Assembly: GCA_944472135.2 (NCBI GenBank) | Contig: OX235263.1 | Location: 16,041,517-16,105,516, forward strand | Direction of reading: 5' to 3' | Length of the DNA stretch: 64,000 nt | Source: Trichobilharzia regenti | Taxonomy: Eukaryota; Platyhelminthes; Trematoda; Strigeidida; Schistosomatidae | Shown here: positions 44,886 through 53,951 of the stretch, piece after piece | Numbering within the stretch: position 1 is the stretch's first letter | Layout: every line of letters begins with the position of its first letter | Program-made: the position numbers and the translations under genes | Notes under the pieces: generated by a model | Database searches by the model: none | Told to the model about the DNA's origin: nothing | The model's input: the letters and a program-made list of their open reading frames with translations, nothing else

Positions 44886-45612
44886 GTCTCTGAAACGTGT
44901 AATGTATTAGAGCAACACATTTCGGACATTCTGATCACACACGTACTTGTCATACATAGTTTTTATAGAAGACAGAAGGCATGAATAATTACAATACAGG
45001 TCAGATTGTGTACAGGTCAAGGTCACAAATAGTGGGTAGAGAGACGCAAACGGTGTGGGTAAGAAAGATAAAGAGAGGAAAAACAAAGGGAAGAAGGGAT
45101 TTGAAAATATTATGAATTAAATTGGTGCTTGGTTCCAAATTGGATTACCAAGGCAGGTTTAAGGTGATAACAAATAACGTTTGGACGCATAAGACAGGTT
45201 TAAGTCTTTTTATGGCTTAGACCAATGAATTTCAGTATGTGACCCAACCTTGTTTTATATATCGGCTTAAAGGTATTGTTAAAGTCAACCTTATGACCCG
45301 TCTCTATAATATGCTTCGCTATAGATGATGTTGGACATCTATTTCCGGGATCAGTTGTATCTGGCGATTTCATTTGTTGTTGCAACCACTTTGGAATGTG
45401 TTCTGTAGCCCTAACTTGCAGAGACCGATGGGTCCTCCCTCTGTACGTGTCTCCACACATACATGTAAATTGATAAACACAGTGGGATGTGACACCATCG
45501 TTCGGATAATGTGAGGGTTTACCGGACAGCATAGTTCTCGTTTTCTCTCTCTGTTCAAGCGCGTTCACCGTATATGTACCGCTGATACAATTGAAGAAGA
45601 AAGACAACACCT
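44886..45612 (-). pseudogene. PLE GIY-YIG nuclease, antisense, nested
   Basis: An open minus-strand frame (45610-45200) reads REKTRTMLSGKPSHYPNDGV, then HCVYQFTCMCGDTYRGRTHR, where the YIGRT motif is YRGRT. It continues SLQVRATEHIPKWL, TSSIAKHIIETGHKVDFNN and FKPIYKTRLGHILKFIG. About 136 codons are free of stops, so this nuclease domain is fairly young. The piece sits between two plus-strand PLE parts, which fits an antisense insertion into another PLE. Confidence 0.8.
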
Positions 45613-46080
45613 CACTGAAATACTGTTAGATAACAATTACCCACCTAGATTTATTAGACGTTACGGAATTGTCAACCATACAGCTTTACCAATCCAACCA
45701 ATTCCCAAAAAGGATGTTTACATATCCTTGCCGTTCAGAGGGGATCAACAAAGTCTAGTCACTAGACAAAGACTTAAGGCCGCATTTGATAGATCTACAT
45801 CTTACGTAAAATAGTTACTGCTACTTTGTACTAACAATGTTAAGTTTACATTCGAGGGCAATAAAACTCGTACTATTATTTCTGAATGGACATTATCTCA
45901 CATTGATTTTTAATCCAATATGAAAGAAAAACGTTGTGTGAGTAACTTGATATAATTATGAGCAATAGTTTGTGCTGAAAACGTCATCAGTTAATATAAC
46001 TGTACAACACTGTGTGATTTATCAAAATAAAATCTTATCCATAGTGAAGTTATACTCTACAACAGTGCCCAAGTTTTATA
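45590..46080 (+). pseudogene. PLE linker region and 3' blocks
   Basis: IEEERQHLTEILLDNNYPPR then FIRRYGIVN (45588-45670), IPKKDVYISLPFRGDQQSLV then TRQRLKAAFDRSTSYVK (45705-45810): the conserved PLE region between RT and nuclease. It probably continues the RT at 44180-44885. 45930-46010 carries the shared PLE 3' blocks ('gataattatgagcaa', 'acgtcatcagttaatat'). Confidence 0.75.
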
Positions 46081-46084
46081 CTTA

Positions 46085-46640
46085 TATCAATAATTATATT
46101 GGTAAAAATGGTTATCCAGAAAAGTTCATTGTGAAAAATGCATGGATTTAGCAGCTAGGAGATTCAGTGTGATAAAAGCCTTGGAGAAACCACTGTTCAT
46201 AAAACTGCAGGTCCTCGACGGCGACATCAGCGAAATGATAACACACCGCCTGGAGAATGCAGTTAGAAGAGGTTTCAGTGCAGCAGAGGTGAGTGGTCTC
46301 CTCACTACCAACCTTATTTAAGGTTCTAAAAATAAGGATAAAATACCCAAATTTACCTCCTCTATGTGTATTTACTGGTCTGACTGCATCTGCGGAGTCG
46401 GCTACATTGGAAGCATAATTAAACAGGTTCGTCATACTATTTCAGAACATCATCCGACATGGCTAGGCTAGGGACAAACAAGATCTATTTTCAGCACTGT
46501 CTTAGCACATCTTCTAGATGGTGAGCATAGGGTTGATGTCAATACAGTATTTAAATTTATTCACTGTATTTCTGCTAATCTTAGCTTTGCTGTACGAAAT
46601 TGTTTTCTACATAGGGTGGACTACTTTGTTCCTGAACCCT
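46085..46640 (+). pseudogene. PLE linker and GIY-YIG fragment
   Basis: IGKNGYPEKFIVKN (46098-46139), then IKLQVLDGDISEMITHRLEN, AVRRGFSAAEV, after a stop SMCIYWSDCICGVGYIGSII (the GIY-YIG core, GYIGS where YIGRT is usual) and ISEHHPTWLG. Then LLDGEHRVDVNTVFKFIH. Separate element from 45590-46080 because the linker starts again. Confidence 0.75.
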
Positions 46641-46699
46641 GAAATTATAATGTTACATATTACTTTGTAAATATTTCCTGACTACATCATGTTTAAATA

Positions 46700-48000
46700 A
46701 ATCAACAAAAGTGGATGAACTGTACATGAAAGTGCAATCCAGGAATTCGATCAACTAGATGAAGATGTGATCCCAACTCCATATGACAGTGCGGACCTAT
46801 TTAAATCAACCATTTCGAAATGCTTTCTCGATTACATCAGCAAAAATCCCAGCTTTCTTCATAAACTCTGCAAATAACATTGAAAGCAGCAGCAAAAACT
46901 GAAGCACGATGTAAAAGGTGATCATGACATGGCCAGCTGAAGGTTCAAGGATCGTCTTGATGGGGAAATCAGACTATCCATGCAAACTCTCACTGATACA
47001 CACATTGCGTGACAAATTAGATTCCGTTTATTCAGTTATGAATGTCAACATGGCAGATAAGGATAGGGTCTCCCTGTATATCCTCTCTCATCACAAACGT
47101 CCGATTGAAGGGAATTATGTGTTTCCTCTGTGACTTCACTCACTGCAATAGCATCGATGTCTGTCTGCCGATCCATTATCTAAAATACCAGTTACTACGA
47201 TCCGCCTTCAACCTCTACTTTAGTTTCGACAACGAAAGGTGCGAGCAAGTAGTTTGAGTAGCAGTGGGATCTCCTTTGGAAACCTCTCGACAGACTACCA
47301 TATGGCTAGCCTAGAAGGCACCTCCTTGTCAATAACTCCTAGGGAATGCTAACAGCTTGCTAAGAGGATCCATCTACGAAAATCCTACATGGAACAGACA
47401 GTTTATCAACTTTCGAACTTGTGTACCTCTAAGCAGAAAAAGAAACAGAATAGATTCTCTTTCTTCGAGGCTCCGGAAGATTTTCCCTGAGGGGTGAATC
47501 GACTGAGAATTGTGAAATCTCCGAGAGACCTTGAACTAGAATCATAGACAAGAATCTGAGATCAGAGAAAACACCTGAAAAGGCACAAATCTCCCCCAAA
47601 ATGATGCTGATACTCAACCTCGAATTTAAAAGTGTTACGGATGCAGAACGTCTACATAGACAGTTTTCGAAGGCTCTCAGTAGAACATACTTTGCCGCAA
47701 GCCTACGAATAAACATTCTTTTGCAAGGAAATACTCACCATGCACGTGAAAGACCAACTGTCACTTTGAACCACTTCAACATGAAAATCCAAGTTCACTT
47801 GCCCGTGTAGAGCCGAGTACATTGACGAAAACATGCTTCCGCTTGTAAAACGCGCTCGGAAACACTATCCAGCATGGTTAGCTAAAGGATAACGGAGAGC
47901 GGCATACAGTTCGATAAAAAGACTGTTGTCCCTGCCGTGGCGATCATGGACAGACAGTCCCTCCAATATTATTATATCATTTTATATGTCCTAACTCCCT
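46700..48000 (+). pseudogene. Penelope-like element, N-terminus to nuclease, decayed
   Basis: Nearly the full PLE order in fragments: ISKNPSFLHKLCK (46838-46875), AEGSRIVLMGKSDYPCKLSL (46930-46990, the conserved pre-RT block), DSVYSVMNVNMADKDRVSLY, a GVAVGSPL block (47258-47275), a missing YVDD region, then LSRKRNRIDSLSSRLRKIFP (47430-47490) and KFTCPCRAEYIDENMLPLVK then RARKHYPAWLAKG (47790-47890), the nuclease. Stops and frameshifts are frequent. Confidence 0.7.
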
Positions 48001-48242
48001 GATGTTGTTCATTCAGGCAGCCTTTTTCCCCTCTGTAGATTCACGCATTACCGTTATCGAGCTGTGGATTCTCTGGACACTGTTCTGCACTGTTCGGTAT
48101 CTCGATTTATTCATGGCGACAGAGAGTTATCGGCGACATACTAAAACGAATCTCCTAAAGTAATGTTCTGCATTCACTTCACTCCTCCTATGCATTCCCG
48201 CCATAAGTCGATCAGTTGGTGCTTTCGGCACACTTTGTCACA
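48001..48242. other. No gene seen
   Basis: No recognised motif. Confidence 0.3.
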
Positions 48243-48355
48243 GCTCACCTCACAAGCTGCTTACATGTCGAAGTAACTAACAGCTGGTGAACTATGACTA
48301 CTATTTTGTGTGGGTTCGTTTGAGCACTACCTTATACTAGTGAGTAGTGTCATTG
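48243..48355 (+). repeat. Direct repeat A, copy 2
   Basis: Matches 43316-43435 in the same orientation with scattered substitutions. Confidence 0.75.
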
Positions 48356-48619
48356 ATATGTGTTTTAATATTGCTACTTGTCGCAACTCAGTTCCCTGCA
48401 GTACATTTTTGAAATCTGGAGTAATTAAAATGTGCAATTTTGTTGCCATTTGTTGAATACTTAAACATTTCGCACAATTCTATTATAAATTCTCCACGTA
48501 TCGGTAAAGTATTTAGCGACGAAATGAATTCTTGGCAAATGGATCCTCATCTATCTATCAACTCTATTGCATTTTTATTGCAATAAACAACAATTTATCA
48601 TTAACTTGCTGACATATTT

Positions 48620-48840
48620 GTTGACAACATAAGGCTTCAACAAAACATCTCCATTTTGTCCCATTTTCTGCCGACCTCATCATCTGTTTCCTCAACTGCC
48701 CATAAACTCTCATATCCGGCTCTTCGCACGATCTCCTACATGTTCCCTTCGTATAGACGACCCCCTTGTTACTTCTTATGAGGATTTCACTCAAAAATGG
48801 CTTGCGTTGCGTGTTGCAGCGTGCGTTCAACCCTACAAAT
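48620..48840 (-). mobile_element. Possible PLE fragment, antisense
   Basis: NTQRKPFLSEILIRSNKGVV (about 48815-48757, minus) resembles the segment after motif C in PLE RT (compare SNNSFPFFDVLFTRNHEHG at 36600). Weak. Confidence 0.35.
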
Positions 48841-49049
48841 TAATTGAACATTCGTTTATCACATATTCGTTTGTTTCCAGCCAAAATGTTTTCTTGCAAA
48901 TTCTTTCTGGCCCAGCAGTTGGCTATTTGATCTTCAGCATGAAGCCACTTAGAGCAGATGTTGATAAAACTCACTAACTTAGAATACCTGCTCATGACAA
49001 GGAGATTATGCGGATAAGACAGATGAAGACGAAACCGTTGAGTGACGTC

Positions 49050-49275
49050 AAGTGACAGGCCGTCTCTCCAGTTGAACCTGAGTGCGAGTTGATGACTAGG
49101 ACGTGTATTTGAGAGTGAGTTGGAGAAGACCATGTGAGGAAGCGATAAGTGAATATAGGCTATCCTGGAGTCAGTTAAAGCGTAACTCAGAGAGCAGAAT
49201 CAACTGAAGATTTGTAGTTGAAGCCCTAGGTTCCACTCAGAACCTTAGAGTAAACCACTATTAATAATAATATTA
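49050..49275 (+). mobile_element. RTE-like LINE 3' end (partner of 42478-42830)
   Basis: 'gttgaacctgagtgcgagtt', 'gaccatgtgaggaagcgata', 'gccctaggttccactcagaa' and an AAT tail at 49259-49280. Outside the inverted arm it extends further 5' (49050-49130) than the other copy can be matched. Confidence 0.6.
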
Positions 49276-49925
49276 TTAATTGTGATATTAGAATAAGTTG
49301 AAAATGGTGGTGGGAAACAGAGAGCCCAAATTCACTTCACAACATCCAATGTTAGTGCATCTCATGTTGCTGCACACAAATCTCATGTGAGAATTACAAG
49401 ATAATTCTAAGGATACAGCGAAACGTGATTCTCATCGCCTGTAAACATGTGAGTGTACTGAAACTGTTCTCACATAGCACATCTTCAATTTATTTTTTGA
49501 TTAACACAGGATACTTCACTGAAGTACTCATTCATGTAAGTGCAATAAATCTCTTAGAAATAAGTAAATGAGAGAAGTTGGCGACCTTAGTAATATTGGA
49601 GTGTATTCGTGTATTGATGCACTGAAAATGGATGGTGAATTGTGTTGCTTTTATTTTGAGGAAATGGGGATTTGTTTGTGTGTCAACGCGTTGAACACGG
49701 TATAACAGTTTTTCACGAAATTCTTACTCACTTCATTCATATGCATTCCAGTGGAACGAACAGCTTAAAAAGTGATGTTTGAGATTCCAGATGCAATGTC
49801 TACGGCAGCGGTGATTCGGAGTGTCTTGTGAGGTTGTATGACTCCGGCCACGCGCTTAGTTCGCGAGTATCGTTCCACGCACTTGAACAAGCGACTATTC
49901 AACATCTGTTCCATTTCACCGTGAG
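49130..49925. repeat. Inverted segmental duplication, right arm
   Basis: Partner of 42660-41835. Near-identical to about 49690, then more diverged to about 49925 ('ggccacgcgctt' and 'gcgagtat' still align). Holds the truncated copy of the possible membrane-protein exon. Confidence 0.88.
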
Positions 49926-51020
49926 TTTTCCCATCAGTGCAAATCTGCAGGGTTGAAAACTCAGTAACTTCCGTTGACGATTCGAGGTCATAGATCGTTC
50001 AGTCACTGTAGTTTAGCTCAATGACATCACACGCGAGTCTAACCCTCAGATTGAACCCGAAGAGACAACAACGACAACTTGGACTTTGGTGTCGGTGTGA
50101 CATAAAGGAAATCATGTGAGGAAGAACTGAGAAGTTATGAGGTGACATGGAGTCATTCGGAAATATTTGTAAATAGGATTAGATAAATTCATACCACATC
50201 CTGACAGGATTATGAGATGGTCTGAATGGTGAACTTCTCTGGGAACAAGATGCATTCAGGAATGATGAACCACTTGAGAATATCAGAGCCACATTACGCA
50301 GCCTACAATGAACTGATGGACAATATTTGCCACCACTTGATCTGTGGTTTACTGTCTTCTTTCGATTGTGTCATGGAGAAGATCATGGCGGGAGGAAATG
50401 CTGTAGCCGTAAGCTGCATTCCGAACACAAGGTCGATTGGTACACTATTTCTGAATAACCTACGTCATATGCTCAATTTTCTTGCATAATCCTCAATAGT
50501 TTCTAATTTCCCCGACTGTGGAAGGCTTTGTGTTTGTGGGTGCGTTATCTCAAGTTGACATCCGTCCATCCTTCCATCTGAATAGCTGTCGAGATCTGAT
50601 TATACTTAACAATACATCCTCTTTCCATTTCTTTCTCGAAATATACTTAGAAAGAAGAATCGACTCGGATCGGTTCTACTGGTCGGAATTCATGGACTTT
50701 TGGATCAATTCTCAGAGGCTGGACGGCCTACAACTGTATGTTGTGGCCTAGGTTTGAAACTCAGTGGGTGTGTACTGCTCAAGAATCTCGAAATGTTACA
50801 ACTGCTCTAATTATTATCCTCACTTCAGCTGTGTATCAGATGCACCTTTTCACATCTTCACAAGTAATCGATGCATGTATTTGTTGCAGTCCCAGTAGAC
50901 AGTTATGCGGTGTCTAAGAAGTTTAAGTTTAATGCCGTGTCTGACAACATCACAGAATGAAGTGTTCGAATTTACAAAGGATAGCAAAAGTTAGTATTCA
51001 TTACTTCTACGACCCGATTT
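49926..51020. other. No gene seen; RTE-like 3' end remnant at 50030-50190
   Basis: 50030-50190 has 'aaatcatgtgaggaagaact' and 'gacatggagtcattc', resembling RTE 3' ends. An 87-codon frame at 50226-50489 (MVNFSGNKMHSGMMNHLR...) has no known motif. Confidence 0.35.
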
Positions 51021-51024
51021 CGGC

Positions 51025-51215
51025 GTCAGTGGCACAGTGGTTAGGACTCTTGGCGACCATGCACATGGTCCGAGGTTCGATCCCCTGCCGACGAACACCT
51101 GATATCTATAATCGGCCCGCAAAAGTTTGGGTTACCGATATCCATGCTGAATATTCCATATTTGTACCAAAAAACAGTGTGGAATCAAGCTGTAAATCAA
51201 AAATAAAAAAATTTC
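51025..51215 (+). repeat. Family G tRNA-derived SINE, well preserved
   Basis: A box CAGTGGCACAGTGGTTAGGA near 51027-51046, B box GGTTCGATCCC near 51075-51085, then 'gacgaacacctgatatctat', 'gttaccgatatccatgctga', 'ccaaaaaacagtgtggaatc', 'aagctgtaaatcaaaaat' and an A-rich end. Confidence 0.85.
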
Positions 51216-51284
51216 AAGTTGGTTATTTATCTTACAAATTAACAAGTTGATTGGCTCAATTATATAACATTATTTTTTATTTTT

Positions 51285-51475
51285 TTATTTTTGATTACAG
51301 CCTGATTCCCCACTGTATTTTTGGTGTAAGTATGGAATTTTCAGCATAAGATGTAAGTAGCCCAAATTTTGCAGGCCAATCATAGATATCAGGTGTGCGT
51401 CGACAGGGGATCGAACCTCGCACCATATGCATGGTAGGCGAGAGTCATAGCCACTGTACCGCCAACGCACACAGA
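51285..51475 (-). repeat. Family G tRNA-derived SINE, antisense, facing 51025-51215
   Basis: Reverse complement of the same layout: B box GGTTCGATCCC near 51417-51407. Lies only 70 bp from the plus copy, tail to tail, so the pair forms a hairpin-capable inverted repeat. Confidence 0.85.
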
Positions 51476-51544
51476 CTCACCTACTGACCATTGAAGCGAA
51501 TAAATAAGTAAATGAACCTTGAACTATGTGCGTAAACTATTTCC

Positions 51545-51740
51545 TGACTTGATGGAGTGAAATATTCCCATATTATGAATTTAAAGTCAATCTGAACGAA
51601 GGATATTCTTTTCAATAATTTCTCTTCAGGTTCCTACAGTTATAAAATAATATTTGTGATCGTTACTATAAAGGTCAGTTATGCGGGCAGATACATTTTT
51701 AACGTAGAATAACAGATTAGTTATGGGGTGTCTAACGACG
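51545..51740 (-). repeat. Unnamed dispersed repeat, inverted copy of 19432-19625
   Basis: 'atctgaacgaaggatattct', 'tcaggttcctacagttataa', 'tttttaacgtagaataacag' and 'ttatggggtgtc' mirror 19432-19625. A short related piece may lie at 56000-56060. Confidence 0.65.
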
Positions 51741-51779
51741 TTTCGAGTAACTAACATGGTCAGCATCAAGATAAAACAA

Positions 51780-52075
51780 CTTACTTGTGACAAACTACTT
51801 AAATAACTAAGTACCGATTATCCTACTGAATAACGGATTAACTGACTAACTTACTAACTGGATTGCCAGTTGACTTGCTGAGTGATTAACCAACTAAATA
51901 TCTATCTCAATAACTAATCACCTAAACAAGCCACTCACTATCTCAGCGAATAACTAACTAAACCTCCAACTAACTCACCTCGATATAATCAAATGACTGA
52001 CGAACTGACATTTCAAACTGATAACTAACTATCTTAATATCCAACTTAATAAATATATATATGTATAAAGCCTTG
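51780..52075. repeat. Degenerate tetranucleotide satellite (CTAA/ACTA)
   Basis: Dense 'taactaact', 'gactaactt', 'aataactaact' words over 300 bp, with similar DNA at 52790-53080 and 53425-53510. Later elements are inserted between these stretches. Confidence 0.6.
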
Positions 52076-52079
52076 GCAC

Positions 52080-52545
52080 TGTGGTAGTAAGTAATCCAAT
52101 ATTAGTTTGTTTATTAGATATATCACACCGTGAAGAAGTATTATATACTGGATGACAAGGTTTCGAACAAAATTTATTGTTCATAATCATATGTGTGCCT
52201 CAGCAGACGTAATAACGGATCTCTCAAAAGATCGATCCACCGGGAACGTACATGGAACGGACAACTAACCATTTTTTACAGTTGGGTGCCTATTTCCAGG
52301 AAAAGGAATTTAATCCATTTACTCTGCTTTAGGATAAGGAAACTTTGTAGTTCTGATTGCGTCGACTCAGAACTCGACTTCCGAAAGCCACACTCGCAGA
52401 AAACGGTTACCCTAACCGATTTATTGACAGCAACATGAAAGATCAGCAGTCTAAACTGGTCACCGACTCAGTTCCAAAGAAAACCTTATTCATGAACGTG
52501 GAATTCAAAGGAGATCAAGCTTCAGATAATAATAGAAATAATAAT
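52080..52545 (+). pseudogene. PLE fragment (RT end and linker)
   Basis: Starts with 'ggcactgtggtagtaagtaa' and 'agatatatcacaccgtga'. Then PPGTYMERTTNHF (52240-52278), a linker with LAENGYPNRFIDSNMKDQQS (52394-52450) and VPKKTLFMNVEFKGDQAS (52470-52525). Interrupted at 52545 by the composite SINE. Confidence 0.7.
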
Positions 52546-52770
52546 TTTTCCTTTACGTTCCCAGTGGAACATAGGGCCTCAAGCTAGTGGCTTGAAGTTT
52601 CTGTAGCAGTGTTTAAGTTTTACAGGATGGGTTGCTAGCCTCATGCCCAACCTTTCCTCTTTACCAGCATTTTTTCTGGCTTAGCGAGGTAAAGGAGTGC
52701 GTCGGCCGGGGATTGAACCTGGGACCATGTGCATAGTCGGCGAGAGTCCTAACCGCTATGCCCCCAACTG
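52545..52770 (-). repeat. Composite SINE, antisense copy
   Basis: Minus strand: GCATAGCGGTTAGGACTC (A box), GGTTCAATCCC (B box), then 'ggaaaggttgggcatgaggc', 'tagcaacccatcctgtaaaa', 'cttcaagccactagcttgag' and 'gccctatgttccactgggaa', ending in an ATT-rich tail at 52531-52545. Same joints as 39495-39735. Confidence 0.72.
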
Positions 52771-52789
52771 AATACCTTACCTTTTTATT

Positions 52790-53080
52790 CATTACCCATT
52801 AAATTACCATACCTGAAACAAATAATTACGTTTCAATTGTGTAACTATCTAACAGTGAAAGGACTAACTAAGCAACTCACCAATTCGATAATCAAATTAC
52901 CTGTCTGACTAACCTGGAACTGGCTAACTCAAAATGCAGCAAACTAAATAGCTTTCCACCAACCAACTGAATAACTCATCAATTATTCAACTACTTAAAT
53001 GCATATTTAATCAACGGACTAACTTATTATCCATCTTATCTTGTGCTGGCCAACTGAGCTTGGAAAAACTAACCCAATAC
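52790..53080. repeat. Degenerate tetranucleotide satellite, continued
   Basis: 'ggactaactaagcaactcac', 'tgactaacctgg', 'ggctaactc' words as at 51780-52075. Confidence 0.55.
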
Positions 53081-53081
53081 T

Positions 53082-53425
53082 AACATGTGGAGAGAGCAGC
53101 CTGCTAACCAATTGGTAGACATTAATTTACGTCAATGTCTAGGTCGCTAATATTGGCCGTGAGGAAATATGGACAAGACTGATTCAACAACCAATCATAG
53201 CAGACTTAACGTGAGCAAATATGATTCGCAGATATATGGCTTAACTTTCTGAGAAGCCAGTCACAAGCAGTACAGAATAACCTTGGGCAAGAAACAACCA
53301 ATCAGAAGACTGTGTTTGTCTGCTTGAATAAGCTATAATAATGTATATGAAATATATATGAATACGTGCTGATTTCCTAAACAGGGTATCTGTTGCCTGG
53401 CCCTTGTCTTCTGTTGTTACAAACA
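53082..53425 (-). mobile_element. Solo LTR, family L, with 4-bp target duplication
   Basis: The LTR runs 53086-53421 (TGTGGAGAG to TTGTTACA). AACA at 53082-53085 is repeated at 53422-53425. Same orientation as 12929 and 60635, opposite to 23244. It lies about 480 bp upstream of the MEG start codon. Confidence 0.85.
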
Positions 53426-53544
53426 CACTTATTTAATTTCTTACTTATTTACCTGCCTACTTACTTACTCACTCACTTTGTTATTTGCTTTCTCAATCAC
53501 ATGCCTAATTCATTTCTCACTTTCTTTGGGAACAGTGAAATCTA

Positions 53545-53770
53545 ATACACAAACACTTAAGTGAATTATCCTGTGTTAATTTCAAATTAAACCCTTTAGA
53601 ATTCTAATGTGTGGGAATTGTTTCAATATAGTTAGTTACACAGGCGTACAGCTAATTAATTACAAGCAATTGTGTTACTGTGTTCTCAAATTTCTCTTGT
53701 GATTTTCAAGGCCGTAAAACAAAATGCATACTAATATTAGATGTTATTATAAGTGCATCCTATTTCACAC
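53545..53770 (+). promoter_or_regulatory. MEG upstream region related to the inverted duplication
   Basis: 'acttaagtgaattatcctgt' and 'gttaat' here match 'acttcagtgaagtatcctgt' and 'gttaat' at 42239-42264. Similarity continues in order (ttacaagcaatt, cttgtgattttca, ctaatattagatgttat) to about 53752, matching up to about 42418. The third copy is at 49310-49485, inverted. Conserved spacing suggests common descent of an upstream region. Confidence 0.5.
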
Positions 53771-53833
53771 ACACACTCTATCTCCCCCTCTCTCTCATTC
53801 TCCCTACCTATTTCCAAATGTCCAACTGTAGAG

Positions 53834-53840
53834 TATAAAT
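53834..53840 (+). promoter_or_regulatory. TATA box of the micro-exon gene
   Basis: TATAAAT, 60 bp before the start codon. A transcription start near 53862-53870 would leave a short 5' leader of about 30-40 bases. The pyrimidine-rich CTCTATCTCCCC stretch upstream may add to the promoter. Confidence 0.65.
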
Positions 53841-53899
53841 AGCGCCATGATTTTAGTTGTTTGCTGTTTAGTTCAACATTGCTGAACAACAATAATAAC

Positions 53900-53951
53900 A
53901 TGAATAGGAGACATTGTCTGATACTGGCGTTTGTTTGGACCTTGCTTCAAT
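53900..53951 (+). CDS. MEG exon 1: start and signal peptide core
   Basis: Encodes MNRRHCLILAFVWTLLQ plus the first base of a Leu codon. The N-terminal Arg-Arg and the hydrophobic LILAFVWTLL core make a standard signal peptide. The ATG is the first after the TATA box. Donor GTAAGT at 53952. Confidence 0.85.
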
